DNA of 29,356 nucleotides from a virus (IMGVR_UViG_3300049893_000819:1-29356), one strand, 5' to 3'; shown: positions 9,724-17,779, numbered from the stretch's first letter. Notes: generated by a model from the letters alone, not told the origin. Program-made: numbers and translations.

Positions 9724-10402
9724 TAGAGAGGTCTCCCCACAGGTTTAAATTAGCTAAATTAGTAATCCTTTCGGGCTGATCCGAGTTTCTATTAGTTGAC
9801 ATAAGGATAATACGCTGAGCTAATTCAGCTTTTTGGGCTGAAAGATCCCTAACATCTTGTTCTTGTTTGACAAGGGCCTTAATAGCCGCGTATAGCACTA
9901 TATACTCCTCCCATCCAAACTTACTGAACGTAGTCGAGATTGAGTCCCCTCCAGCAGATAATTCAGTTACTGAGGGTACATACCATACTCTATACGTTCC
10001 AGGGGCCTTGTCCGCTGGTGTTACATGCAGCGAATCAAGTATAACCCTATATCGGCGGGTAGGGTCATTTCCTTGAGAGGAATGTAGAAATTCTACCGAT
10101 CTATTTCTGTCTTGAAAGCTAAATAAGGGTACATTTATATAGTTATCTGAGGATAGTTGATAGTCAACTCCCCGTAATTTATAGAAAGTAGAGGGAAGAC
10201 TTGCTGAACTATTGCCCGCGGTTATAGTGGCTGTGGTGGACGTAGTAAAATAATCTTCATTGGCGGCTACAACAATATCATATAGTTCTTTAAGTCCGCC
10301 GTTAATCCATGTTGTCCATTCAGTTGATGATACAAATGCGCTATCTACTAAATCCGCAACTTGTTTTGCGCGATCTGTTAAATTAGTTAAAGTGACTGCC
10401 AT
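9716..10402 (-). CDS. Head-tail adaptor-like protein
   Basis: This 228-residue protein would link the portal ring to the tail nozzle. The start (LTNLTDRAKQVADLVDSAFV) and the WTTWINGGLKELYDIVVAAN segment resemble adaptor proteins of short-tailed phages (T7 gp11, SU10/phiEco32-type adaptors), where an N-terminal helix pair with W-x-x-x-x-G-x-x-E-L-Y/W-D is followed by a beta domain. Here strands follow at ~55-150 and a helical C-terminus at ~165-205 (YIVLYAAIKALVKQEQDVRD). The order capsid, small genes, adaptor, small tail gene, nozzle is standard. It is preceded by a terminator-like hairpin, so it may be less expressed than capsid. Confidence 0.7.
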   Translation of the reverse strand: MAVTLTNLTDRAKQVADLVDSAFVSSTEWTTWINGGLKELYDIVVAANEDYFTTSTTATITAGNSSASLPSTFYKLRGVDYQLSSDNYINVPLFSFQDRNRSVEFLHSSQGNDPTRRYRVILDSLHVTPADKAPGTYRVWYVPSVTELSAGGDSISTTFSKFGWEEYIVLYAAIKALVKQEQDVRDLSAQKAELAQRIILMSTNRNSDQPERITNLANLNLWGDLSND

Positions 10403-10421
10403 ATTTACTCCATGTTAAAAT

Positions 10422-10447
10422 GGGGGCAAGGGATAACCCTCACCCCC
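10422..10447 (-). terminator. Minus-strand-specific hairpin between the 79-residue and adaptor genes
   Basis: Read on the minus strand, the RNA GGGGGUGAGGG, loop UUAU, CCCUUGCCCCC forms an 11-pair stem: nine Watson-Crick pairs and two adjacent G-U wobbles. AUUUUAA follows. On the plus strand the two wobble positions become C-A mismatches, so the structure is favoured only in the transcribed direction. It is probably a partial terminator or RNA-stability element separating the capsid group from the tail group. The U-run is short, so read-through is expected. Confidence 0.6.
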
Positions 10448-10452
10448 GAAAA

Positions 10453-10692
10453 TTACTCTTCGCTTTCAGTTTCTTCGCTCTCTAACAGAGCCAAAATGTT
10501 GCGAAGACTCATCACTACGGCCTTAGCATCATTTGCTTGAATGCCGGAGAGGAGGCGTGCAGCCGCAGCCTCTAGACCAGATTGCAGATGTTCTTTCATA
10601 TCGAACTCTGGGGGCCCTGGTTCGCCCATTTTTTGTACAAAGCCTGGCTTCCCGATTAAAGAACCGGGCTTAGGCTTCCATGAGAGCATCAT
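10453..10692 (-). CDS. Small protein downstream of the capsid genes, unknown
   Basis: This 79-residue product has two in-frame ATG codons in tandem. The AAGGAG site lies 5 bases from the first and 8 from the second, so either may be used. The N-terminus is Pro/Gly/Lys-rich (KPGSLIGKPGFVQKMGEPGP); residues 30-70 form a helix with GLEAAAARLLSGIQANDAKA, and the end is acidic (SEETESEE). Small proteins of this layout are often found between capsid and connector genes in podoviruses. No function is known to me. It is the last gene before the strand-specific hairpin. Confidence 0.65.
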   Translation of the reverse strand: MMLSWKPKPGSLIGKPGFVQKMGEPGPPEFDMKEHLQSGLEAAAARLLSGIQANDAKAVVMSLRNILALLESEETESEE

Positions 10693-10701
10693 AGACGCTC
10701 C

Positions 10702-11097
10702 TTAAACTGAAGTGTTCTTCAGACAGAAAGTTAAATATAAAGTAGCGCCGTTATCCGGGTCTGTTGCTGCCAGCGTAGTTGTGCTTGAGTTGGTAGCGGC
10801 CAAAGTCCAAAAATCTATTGTCTTCGCGCCATCAACATCTTCGGCCTTAATCTGTACTTTATTATGTTGGCTTATACTAGAGTGTAGTATAACTGCCTCT
10901 ACACCAATCAAACTTGTATATTTGTTGGATAGAGTTAACTGATATAGTCCTGCACTAGTCCTGGTCACAGAAGCGACTCCGAGGCTAGCGGCAGCATTAA
11001 GGGTGGGGGCGCCAGATGCACCGATTGCTATTTTTGCATGAACCATTTTAAGTTCACGTTGGCGGGATTGAGTAGTCCAAAACATTGCATTTGCCAT
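10702..11097 (-). CDS. Decoration-like minor head protein
   Basis: This 131-residue protein follows the major capsid gene after a 65-base gap with two hairpins. It contains KMVHAKIAIGASGAPTLNAA, then GVASVTRTSAGLYQLTL and a strand-rich C-terminus ending TLYLTFCLKNTSV. This 'ASGAPTL...GVASVxRxxxGxYxxTL' layout recurs in small proteins beside phage capsid genes. Decoration or head-stabilising function is plausible by position and beta-rich nature but is not shown by any catalytic or binding motif. Confidence 0.65.
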   Translation of the reverse strand: MANAMFWTTQSRQRELKMVHAKIAIGASGAPTLNAAASLGVASVTRTSAGLYQLTLSNKYTSLIGVEAVILHSSISQHNKVQIKAEDVDGAKTIDFWTLAATNSSTTTLAATDPDNGATLYLTFCLKNTSV

Positions 11098-11110
11098 TTA
11101 AATTCTCCAC

Positions 11111-11155
11111 GGGGTTCACCACCCCAACAGCTAAAGAGGGGGCCGTAACCCCCTC
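11111..11155 (-). terminator. Two hairpins after the major capsid gene
   Basis: In the minus-strand direction the first hairpin is GAGGGGG, loop TTACGG, CCCCCTC (11155-11136), a perfect 7-pair stem followed by TTTAG. The second is GGGGT, loop GGTGA, ACCCC (11125-11111), a 5-pair stem. They fill the gap between the capsid stop (11163) and the next start (11097). The first resembles a weak intrinsic terminator; together they could attenuate downstream transcription or protect capsid mRNA 3' ends. Confidence 0.5.
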
Positions 11156-11162
11156 AAGTTAA

Positions 11163-12389
11163 TTAAAGAGTAACTCGGATGTTAAATCCAGGAGCTCTAC
11201 AGCCAACTTGGCCGTAGAAGCCGTAACGAACTTCAACGCCGTCACTAGAAGCTTGGCGAAGCATTTGAAGACCGTCAGTGTCGATTACGCGGATAGCTTT
11301 TCCAAGGGTGTAAAGCTTCCAAGTATTCAACTGAAGACCCCATGCAACGTCAGACTGACAGTTCTGGTCAGGAACAACATTGATTGGGCCGCGTGGTCCG
11401 TTGATCTGGATACCGCGGAAACCAACTTCTGCAGTAGCTTTCAAGTCAACGTATTGAACTTTAGCGCCAAGGGCCTTTTGAAGTTCACTGTAGGTTTCAT
11501 AGTTAACGAAATAGTGATCAATTTTAGCACCTTCACGAGCAGCGCGTGCAGCGCCTTCGATCAATGCTTCTTCGATTGGAAGAGCAGAGCCGTCATAGCG
11601 GTTACCGCCCAAACGGACAGTATCAGCAGTACGGTCAACGCCGAAGAAAGAAGTAGCACCAGGAGCAGAGGTTGGACACCATGCTTCAAGACCACTTACT
11701 TTGGCGCCGCGGTCACCGTTAACGAATAAGTAGTCGTTAGCAGCGATAGTACCAGAAGAGGTATAAGTCTCATCCAAAGTGATGGTACCGGCAGAACGGT
11801 CAACAGCAGTAATAAGCGCCGTAGAAACACCAGTATCGTAAAGACGAGAAGATCCACCGCTTTCAGCAGAATGGATAACGATTTGCTGACCGACTTCGAA
11901 GTTAGTCACATCGTTAGCTTCTTTAAGGGTAATTACAGTATCAGAAGCTTCAGCAGGTTCTGCGTTAACTTGGCCGATAGCGCCGCTACCAGAGCGGTAC
12001 ATAGCGATTGCAAGTGAACGTGTAAGTGCGTTAATTGCGCCATCAATCTCTGTAGTCGCCGCTTCCATAAAGGCGTTGGCGTTGCCTTTGCTGGCTTCCA
12101 ACGTCTCGTTGTCTATCGTAGCAACTGCGTAGTCTTTTACGCGAGTAAGAACAAAGTCTTCAACCTTAGAAGACGATGATGCCCCACGAGTTTGAGCGGT
12201 CGAGAAAGTAGCCGACCGACCTTGTGGGTTACCATACAAAATTGGTATAGGAAGGTTTTTTCCGCCGAACGACTCCATTTTTGGCATAAGTGCCAGTAAT
12301 GGATTGTCTTTGTAGGTGAGGTTCATCACCATATCATCTGTATAGTGTGCTTTCAACGCTGAATCAAAACTGGTCATATCTAAAGCCAT
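11163..12389 (-). CDS. Major capsid protein (HK97-fold type)
   Basis: This 408-residue protein forms the icosahedral shell. After an N-arm (MALDMTSFDSALKAHYTDDM) there is an extended loop region (~50-80, including GNPQGRSATFSTAQTRG) and a long spine-like helix (~95-135, with EAATTEIDGAINALTRSLAI). Residues ~140-225 look like an inserted beta-barrel (VGQQIVIHSA, then AVDRSAGTITLDE). The C-terminal part is the P/A-domain region, ending GQVGCRAPGFNIRVTL. Length and order fit the HK97 fold. The site AAAGGAG before ATG is strong and hairpins follow the stop, as expected for the most abundant product. It lies directly downstream of the scaffold gene. Confidence 0.88.
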   Translation of the reverse strand: MALDMTSFDSALKAHYTDDMVMNLTYKDNPLLALMPKMESFGGKNLPIPILYGNPQGRSATFSTAQTRGASSSSKVEDFVLTRVKDYAVATIDNETLEASKGNANAFMEAATTEIDGAINALTRSLAIAMYRSGSGAIGQVNAEPAEASDTVITLKEANDVTNFEVGQQIVIHSAESGGSSRLYDTGVSTALITAVDRSAGTITLDETYTSSGTIAANDYLFVNGDRGAKVSGLEAWCPTSAPGATSFFGVDRTADTVRLGGNRYDGSALPIEEALIEGAARAAREGAKIDHYFVNYETYSELQKALGAKVQYVDLKATAEVGFRGIQINGPRGPINVVPDQNCQSDVAWGLQLNTWKLYTLGKAIRVIDTDGLQMLRQASSDGVEVRYGFYGQVGCRAPGFNIRVTL

Positions 12390-12400
12390 TTAAATCTCCT

Positions 12401-13114
12401 TTATTTCCATTTAATTAATTTAGCAGCTTCGGCAAGGGACTCTTCATATGATAATTTTCTAGGTACGGATCCATGAGGACTTGATACAGAACTTCCAGTC
12501 AATGTCGGGCTTGGCTCTTTTGGACTTTCTTTTTGCTGAAATAATGAACTGATCTTTTTTGTTCCTGTGACCTTTTGTACCTGATCATATAAAAACTTTT
12601 CAACTTGCTCGGCAGCGGTTTTGGGATCAAGCTCTTCTTGATGTTCCCTATAATGATCTACCATCAAATCAAAAACCATATCAGTACTGTCAAATGCGTT
12701 TATTAGCTCATACGCGTCTTTATCTGAAGTGACAAGTGTTTTGATATCATTCTTGATCTGGGAAGTAGCCTTTTCTCTATTTTCGCTTTCGCGTTCTTGG
12801 CGTAGCGCCTCAATCTCTTTCTTTAGACTTGAATAATGTTCGTCTTGTGGGTTGGCGGGATCTGGTAACTCCTCTGGACTAGCGCCTAATAACTCGCGTA
12901 GTTTATTTCGGTCTGATTTCCAGTAGTTTACAATATCATCTTTTTTGAGATACCCTTGTTGATCCTTTTTAAAGCTCTCCATCTTTTGTTGTAACTCGCG
13001 CTCTCTCCGAGCGATAGCTACAAGCCTAGAGTCTAATTGTGGGTCCGCAGCAGGGGCTGCAGCAGGTTGGGCCGCGGGGGCCTGTGGTGCTTGAGATTGA
13101 TTATCGGCGCTCAT
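12401..13114 (-). CDS. Capsid scaffolding protein
   Basis: This 237-residue acidic, helical protein sits between portal and major capsid genes, the usual place for a scaffold. The N-terminal 25 residues are Ala/Pro/Gln-rich and disordered. Residues ~28-60 and ~90-120 are charged coiled coils (such as RERELQQKMESFKKD and KKEIEALRQERESENR). The C-terminus is Ser/Pro-rich and ends in a short basic helix (LAEAAKLIKWK), resembling the capsid-binding helix-turn-helix tail of podovirus scaffolds. It would direct shell assembly around the portal and then leave. No protease motif is present in it. Confidence 0.8.
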   Translation of the reverse strand: MSADNQSQAPQAPAAQPAAAPAADPQLDSRLVAIARRERELQQKMESFKKDQQGYLKKDDIVNYWKSDRNKLRELLGASPEELPDPANPQDEHYSSLKKEIEALRQERESENREKATSQIKNDIKTLVTSDKDAYELINAFDSTDMVFDLMVDHYREHQEELDPKTAAEQVEKFLYDQVQKVTGTKKISSLFQQKESPKEPSPTLTGSSVSSPHGSVPRKLSYEESLAEAAKLIKWK

Positions 13115-13124
13115 GTATTAACTC

Positions 13125-14972
13125 CTATTGTGGCGCGAAAGGCAATAAATCCGACTGTGGTCTAGTTTCAGGTGTCGCTAAAGGCGCTCCGGTTACATCC
13201 ACAGGCGGGGCAGGAAGCATAGACTTAACTACTTCTGCCCATCTTGTTAACATGTCAATATTTTCATCACTAACATTATTGAGGCGGGCCTCTATAATTC
13301 GTTTCTGAGCAGTTATACGGGCCTCTTCAAGATCCATTTCCGGCTCAGGACTCATCCAGACACCTTTATCAAGAATGCTGTCTATCATCTTATTAGTCAA
13401 GTCAGTACTTGACAAATTCTTATTCATTGTAGACGCTAAGTCAGGGAAGTCAACTAATTTACGCCCCTCTTCCATAGATAACCAACCGGCTTGTACCAGT
13501 TCTTGGACCTTTTGCAAGCGTCCTGCAGGTTGTGTAGGAAGAATATTGGCGGCAAAACACCTAAGTACATAAAGATCTTTCTTCATGTCGACCTCTGACC
13601 ACTGAATAGAGTCCATAAACCCTTTTCCAGCTACCTTAACTTTTGCGTTAATCTTTTGATCTTTATACATATCCCCAGTCATATCAACACAAATCTCAGC
13701 ACACTTTAAGAAAAACTCTTCCCAACGTTGACCAACTACTTGGAATCTTTCGGACTCGATATCTTGGTATTCTCTAAGTGCCACAGCTGACTCAAGCCCG
13801 GCTGGTTTCTGAGAAGTTGCAGAAAGTTGGCTAATTCCTGTCTGCTCATAAGCTGAATTAATGAGCCAGCGTAAATGTTCGTAGATCTCAGATGACATCG
13901 CGGATGGTGTATAAAATTTGGGTTCTGTACCAGTATACTTGACCACCGACCCGATTTCGTTATTGATATGGGACGCAGACACAACCGAACCGTTCGCGAT
14001 CCACACCCGGGGCACCGCCACAAGGTGTTGGGCAAGTTGAATATTTCGAAGTAATCTGTTGATTTCAAGTTGAGTTCCGTACAATTCTTCGGCGAGGCCC
14101 ATACCCCAGAACCCAGCGACCCTAGGAGTCCAGTGCCAGAAAACAAAGGGGAAGTAGTCTTTTTTGTATTCTTCGGAGAAAAGGGTAGCCGTCTCAATAT
14201 TGATTGTATGGAGGCCATCACCCGCATCTTCACCCGATGGTATATGCCAGCTTTCATATACTTTTACCAAATCAGGGGTTGTTGTTTGGCCCGGTAGCGT
14301 TGTAAAAGCTAGTGGGGCGGCCAATATAGCATCTTTATGTTTTGGGAATTGTTCAATTAATACATCACGGTTTATATATTTACGTTGGTGTAATTGGCGG
14401 GGACAACCGTAAATTGCCTCTCCGTCATCGACAAAGAGCTCATCACAAAGAACTTTTTCACAATTCACGATACCTTTAGCCGAGTCAACGTAAAACTTAA
14501 GAGCTCCGGTTCCGAATATCCCACCATCTCTAAATACTGCAGCGGCCTTAGTATACAAATTCATCGCATCAAACGCCCCGTCTGTAAACTGGGTAAGGCG
14601 CTTGGCCCGTGTTTGCTGTTTATAATTACCGTCATCCGTCAAAAAGAGCGGACGAGGGCGCGATTTGCCGATCTTAGATGTAGCAGTATCAATACAAGAT
14701 TTTACTACGTTAACTGCAGGAGCGTCTTTTAGACCAATCATGCTCATCGCACTAGTATTGACACCGTTAAAGAACCCCATAGGATTCTGATTTTGGTATA
14801 GCCTAGCGAATTGAAGCCATTGAAGACGGCGGTTAGATTGATTTTGTTCTAGATTTCTAAGGTACCCAAAAATGTGTTTAAACACGTCGGCGGGCTTTTC
14901 TTTCCACCAACGCGGGTTACCTGATTGTTCTATCGCGGTTTTGTTATAATAAATAACAGGAATATCTGCCAT
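13125..14972 (-). CDS. Portal protein
   Basis: The 615-residue protein would form the dodecameric ring through which DNA enters and leaves the head. The start has RRLQWLQFARLYQNQNPMGF, followed by a region with VNVVKSCIDTATSKIGKSRP. This matches the 'N-x-x-x-S-x-x-D-x-x-x-S-x-x-x-K-x-x-P' stretch seen near the start of many podovirus portals. The middle contains FWHWTPRVAGFWGMGLAEEL and then a long stem helix region. The C-terminal helical part has EEARITAQKRIIEARLNN. It lies between TerL and scaffold, as in many tailed phages. Size and order agree well with the portal assignment. Confidence 0.88.
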   Translation of the reverse strand: MADIPVIYYNKTAIEQSGNPRWWKEKPADVFKHIFGYLRNLEQNQSNRRLQWLQFARLYQNQNPMGFFNGVNTSAMSMIGLKDAPAVNVVKSCIDTATSKIGKSRPRPLFLTDDGNYKQQTRAKRLTQFTDGAFDAMNLYTKAAAVFRDGGIFGTGALKFYVDSAKGIVNCEKVLCDELFVDDGEAIYGCPRQLHQRKYINRDVLIEQFPKHKDAILAAPLAFTTLPGQTTTPDLVKVYESWHIPSGEDAGDGLHTINIETATLFSEEYKKDYFPFVFWHWTPRVAGFWGMGLAEELYGTQLEINRLLRNIQLAQHLVAVPRVWIANGSVVSASHINNEIGSVVKYTGTEPKFYTPSAMSSEIYEHLRWLINSAYEQTGISQLSATSQKPAGLESAVALREYQDIESERFQVVGQRWEEFFLKCAEICVDMTGDMYKDQKINAKVKVAGKGFMDSIQWSEVDMKKDLYVLRCFAANILPTQPAGRLQKVQELVQAGWLSMEEGRKLVDFPDLASTMNKNLSSTDLTNKMIDSILDKGVWMSPEPEMDLEEARITAQKRIIEARLNNVSDENIDMLTRWAEVVKSMLPAPPVDVTGAPLATPETRPQSDLLPFAPQ

Positions 14973-14980
14973 TTAAGACC

Positions 14981-15175
14981 TCAAAGATTGGTTGTTTCTA
15001 TAAATAATAGGGCGTCTAAATCTTGAGGCCGTTCTATAATCGTCGGCTTGACCTCAGGCGCAGGCGCTAATTCTGGTTGTACCGGAGTAGCGAATTTGAC
15101 GGTATACTCTACGGTTGATATCTCAATGGCTCCACGTTTACGGAGCTCATCCACTAAGGTTAAAAATCCATCCAT
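14981..15175 (-). CDS. Small protein between terminase and portal, unknown
   Basis: This 64-residue product overlaps the end of TerL by 16 bases and ends 8 bases before the portal start. The N-terminus is a helix plus strand (LTLVDELRKRGAIEISTVEY) and the C-terminal half is Pro-rich and acidic (PVQPELAPAPEVKPTIIERP). Similar tiny proteins are common at this spot in podoviruses, but I know no function. Its tight packing between two essential genes supports it being real. Confidence 0.65.
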   Translation of the reverse strand: MDGFLTLVDELRKRGAIEISTVEYTVKFATPVQPELAPAPEVKPTIIERPQDLDALLFIETTNL

Positions 15176-16563
15176 TCTATATCTCCTTGTTTTACTTTCT
15201 CAATTTGATCGCCTTGCTCACTCCACCACTTATCTACAATTCCCTCTTCAGTAAGCGCTGCGGGCTTTGTTGTCGCAGTGTAATTATAAGACCAACGCCA
15301 CATATATAGGGCGGCGTCAGCGGCGTGGTTTTCACATTTAGCGTGTTCTACCCAATTATTTTTCTTGCGTTGATTATCATCCCATACTAGATTGGACCAT
15401 TCGTCGATCAGCGCGTCGCAACCAGGCAGCAATTTAATCTTTCCTACCTGCAAATCAGTATTCATTTGTTCAATAAAATCTCGCTTATGGGACTTCTCAG
15501 TACATATAATAGGCAGTTGATATCTGGCCTTGATCTCTTCGACCGCCTGTTTAGCGGCACCGTCAATCACGACTTGCCCGATATTGTATCTATTTAACAA
15601 ATTATTTATTGTTTCCGCCACATCAGTTAGAAGCATTTTGCGCTCTTTTATAACGAGGCGGATATATAGATTGGGGTCATAAAATGAGTAGGCCCCCAAC
15701 ACAAATGCTGTGGCGTCTTCGTATCCTAAATCGACCCCCAATACATGGTGGTATATGTGATCTAATGGAAGTGTCGGGGCCGAGTTTTTAACCGGATTGT
15801 ATTTGTATACAAGAGCCGACAAGTCCACGCACCACTCGCCCAGATAATGTTGCTTAAACCTTGGTGTCGTTTCTATGCCGGGCTGGTTAGTTGCTAGAAA
15901 CGATATCTCCTCTTCCCACTGTTCTTTCATGTGGGGGTTATCATAGGCGGTCCATTTATGTGTAGACCAACCCGCCTCTTTACCTGTAGTTATATCAAAA
16001 AAGAGGGAGTTTGTGTAGTTAGACGGCGTTCCTATCATAGCTATGGTGCCCCGATAGTCGGCCACGGCGGGCTTTAGGATCCCGTACACAAGTTCTCTAA
16101 GGTCGATATTTGTATACATTGACGATTCGTCTATAATAACCAATTTAAATTTCTGGCCGAGCAATTTCAGCATCTCGGCTTCGTCCGAGTCCGCACCGAC
16201 AAGGTATAAGACGGATCCGTTGGGGAAGTTCATCGAAAGTTCTGTTTTGTTAAAAGTCGCTCCGAGCTTATAGTTTCTATTTATGACGCTCAGAACGTCT
16301 TTAATATATATTTTCTTAATTGAGTCGCGCGTCAAACCGATAATCACTACGGAGACATTCGGAGTCTCGACACAAGTCTTACAGGCGTATTCTCCCATGC
16401 CGTAAGATTTACCGGCTCGACGCGTACACAAGGCGGCCTTTAAACGGGCCCCATCTTCAATAAAGTCTGATTGTTGTTTAAAGCTGGTTTTCAACCATGG
16501 AATTTGGTTTGATTTTCTTCGCTGTTTTTCTCGTAGTATCGCCTGTATTTGGCTGTGGTTCAT
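15160..16563 (-). CDS. terL: Terminase large subunit (packaging ATPase and nuclease)
   Basis: This 467-residue protein drives DNA into the prohead and cuts the concatemer. The ATPase domain has a Walker A variant CTRRAGKS (46-53), Walker B LVIIDE (141-146) and a coupling motif IGTPS (178-181). The RNase H-like nuclease domain has acidic residues at D278 (VLGVDLG), D334 (VVIDGA) and D416 (AADAALY). N-terminal KSNQIPWLKTSFKQQ resembles the adenine-binding region of other TerLs. The site AGAGGT precedes the ATG. The first ~29 codons overlap the preceding 98-residue gene in another frame. Both domains look complete. Confidence 0.93.
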   Translation of the reverse strand: MNHSQIQAILREKQRRKSNQIPWLKTSFKQQSDFIEDGARLKAALCTRRAGKSYGMGEYACKTCVETPNVSVVIIGLTRDSIKKIYIKDVLSVINRNYKLGATFNKTELSMNFPNGSVLYLVGADSDEAEMLKLLGQKFKLVIIDESSMYTNIDLRELVYGILKPAVADYRGTIAMIGTPSNYTNSLFFDITTGKEAGWSTHKWTAYDNPHMKEQWEEEISFLATNQPGIETTPRFKQHYLGEWCVDLSALVYKYNPVKNSAPTLPLDHIYHHVLGVDLGYEDATAFVLGAYSFYDPNLYIRLVIKERKMLLTDVAETINNLLNRYNIGQVVIDGAAKQAVEEIKARYQLPIICTEKSHKRDFIEQMNTDLQVGKIKLLPGCDALIDEWSNLVWDDNQRKKNNWVEHAKCENHAADAALYMWRWSYNYTATTKPAALTEEGIVDKWWSEQGDQIEKVKQGDIEWMDF

Positions 16564-16774
16564 TTACAACCTCTAATGGTATATACCAACAGGTATTAAA
16601 TAACGTCGCATGCGTCTTTTTGCCGGTATGTCGATTTTTTATGACAATTTCGACTTGTTGTAGCGAAATTTCATAATGCTCATCTCGTACCGTTGTTGAT
16701 AGTGGCGACCGCTTATCCGCCTGTGAGATTGGTAGTGGAATCGGTTGAAAAAAACAAACGCTTTCGAGTCTCAT
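16478..16774 (-). CDS. Unknown 98-residue protein overlapping TerL start
   Basis: The ATG overlaps the stop of the GNAT gene as ATGA and is preceded by a purine-rich site (GGGGGAAAT), suggesting coupled translation. The frame continues 86 bases into TerL. Without it there would be a 207-base hole in an otherwise packed operon. The middle (HYEISLQQVEIVIKNRHTGK) looks like beta-strands, and the overlapped end is basic and polar (TRKTAKKIKPNS). I do not recognise it. A small terminase role is conceivable by position but no DNA-binding helix is evident. Confidence 0.6.
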   Translation of the reverse strand: MRLESVCFFQPIPLPISQADKRSPLSTTVRDEHYEISLQQVEIVIKNRHTGKKTHATLFNTCWYIPLEVVNEPQPNTGDTTRKTAKKIKPNSMVENQL

Positions 16775-17184
16775 ATTTCCCCCTGATACGGGTTATATAG
16801 ATGGCGAAATTTGGCTGACAATTCTGGCCAACCCGGGCAACTATAGGATGCTTCAATAGTCTTTTTATATAGTTGTGGGTGCATCGCCTCGATTAACTTC
16901 CTGCCGTACCCCATTTTGCGATACGGGAATTTCATATAAATAAAATGTGTTACTTTGTCCGGGGTTCCAATTATATATCCAAATAAATGATCGGGGTGCT
17001 CAGAATTACACAACACCAATGTTTTAGATGACCTTAGAAGTTGTTGTAATACTTTCGTTTGTTCTGGGAAATAGAGCTCATTGACAATATTTTCAAATCT
17101 TTTGTTCGATCTTTGGGACCGAAGGAAAGAATTTAGTATAAAATTTAAGTCGGCGCGGTCGGCCTTTCTTACAATCGCTTGCAT
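16771..17184 (-). CDS. GNAT-like N-acetyltransferase
   Basis: This 137-residue protein has the GNAT layout: an N-terminal VRKADRADLNFILNSFLRSQ segment (strand 1 and helix 1), a central strand LFGYIIG (68-73), strand 4 VTHFIYMKFPYR (78-89), and the acetyl-CoA pyrophosphate loop R-K-M-G-Y-G (89-94) leading into a helix. The C-terminal part (ASYSCPGWPELSAKF) is less typical. GNATs move an acetyl group from acetyl-CoA to an amine; the acceptor here is unknown. Related small GNAT-like genes occur beside terminase genes in other podoviruses. It is coupled to the next gene by ATGA. Confidence 0.75.
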   Translation of the reverse strand: MQAIVRKADRADLNFILNSFLRSQRSNKRFENIVNELYFPEQTKVLQQLLRSSKTLVLCNSEHPDHLFGYIIGTPDKVTHFIYMKFPYRKMGYGRKLIEAMHPQLYKKTIEASYSCPGWPELSAKFRHLYNPYQGEI

Positions 17185-17195
17185 GTATTTCTCTC

Positions 17196-17507
17196 CTATC
17201 CGTGTACTCGGTAAACGACTCTAAATGACTGAAGGGCCGATTCCATCGCAACTGCTATACTTTCTTCTACCGGGGAGCTCAGTTTTTCTGATATCCCAGA
17301 TACCCCTAGTATTGCATGCATGATTTCATGGATCAAAACCCGACGAAGTTGCTCTAATGGTAGGGAGTTATCTAGATGTATCTCTCTACGACTTGTATAT
17401 ACAACCCCTTCACAGTTTTCTTCCATTTCGTCTGGGGGGAGGTATTTGATTTTAAATTTCTGGCCCAATACTTTAACTGACCTTGGTCTTGTTCGTTTAA
17501 CACTCAT
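17196..17507 (-). CDS. Small HExxH zinc metallopeptidase-like protein
   Basis: This 103-residue protein carries HEIMH at 60-64 inside VLIHEIMHAILGVSG, with a Glu pair at 81-82 (VEESIAVAMES) placed to give the third zinc ligand, as in gluzincins. The N-terminal ~45 residues are beta-rich (VKVLGQKFKIKYLP, REIHLDNSL). Small single-domain zincins of this kind are known in phages; targets are generally unproven. There is no signal peptide, so it acts in the cytoplasm or virion. It could process a virion or host protein. The zinc site is clear; substrate is unknown. Confidence 0.8.
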   Translation of the reverse strand: MSVKRTRPRSVKVLGQKFKIKYLPPDEMEENCEGVVYTSRREIHLDNSLPLEQLRRVLIHEIMHAILGVSGISEKLSSPVEESIAVAMESALQSFRVVYRVHG

Positions 17508-17515
17508 TTTATCTC

Positions 17516-17779
17516 CTAGTCTTCTAAATTTGTCTCCTGGTACTGTTCTGCTTGCTTGGCTATCGCGTCTAGTTCTTCATCTGTCATTGCTGCCGGATTA
17601 AACCCTCTGAGGGCGTCTCTTTGGTCTTTGGCAAGTACGGCCAACGTTTTTGCATAGTTTTGTATTATGATGGCGCTGACGGCGGCGACCTGTGGTTGTT
17701 CTAGTAATTGTGAGAGGTGTCGATCAATTAGCTCGAGAGCCTTCTGTTGTAATTTACTAGCATCATAATATGTACTCAT
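17516..17779 (-). CDS. First gene of the structural arm, possible small terminase
   Basis: This 87-residue, all-helical protein begins MSTYYDASKLQQKALELIDR and ends NPAAMTDEELDAIAKQAEQY followed by a short tail. The middle helix (SAIIIQNYAKTLAVLAKDQR) could oligomerise. The helical core plus a 'M-T/S-D-E-E-L-D/E-A-I-A' end occurs in some small terminase subunits, and no other TerS candidate is visible. However, no clear DNA-binding helix-turn-helix is seen and TerL is four genes away. It is the promoter-proximal gene of the minus arm, 9 bases from the next. The TerS idea is a low-confidence inference. Confidence 0.6.
   Translation of the reverse strand: MSTYYDASKLQQKALELIDRHLSQLLEQPQVAAVSAIIIQNYAKTLAVLAKDQRDALRGFNPAAMTDEELDAIAKQAEQYQETNLED

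Noticed and set aside
11208-11729. A 173-codon plus-strand frame opposite the capsid gene
   Set aside because: Antisense of the highly supported major capsid gene with no ribosome site.
13736-14257. A 173-codon minus-strand frame within the portal gene
   Set aside because: It lies wholly inside a well-supported portal frame, has basic low-quality composition and no ribosome site.
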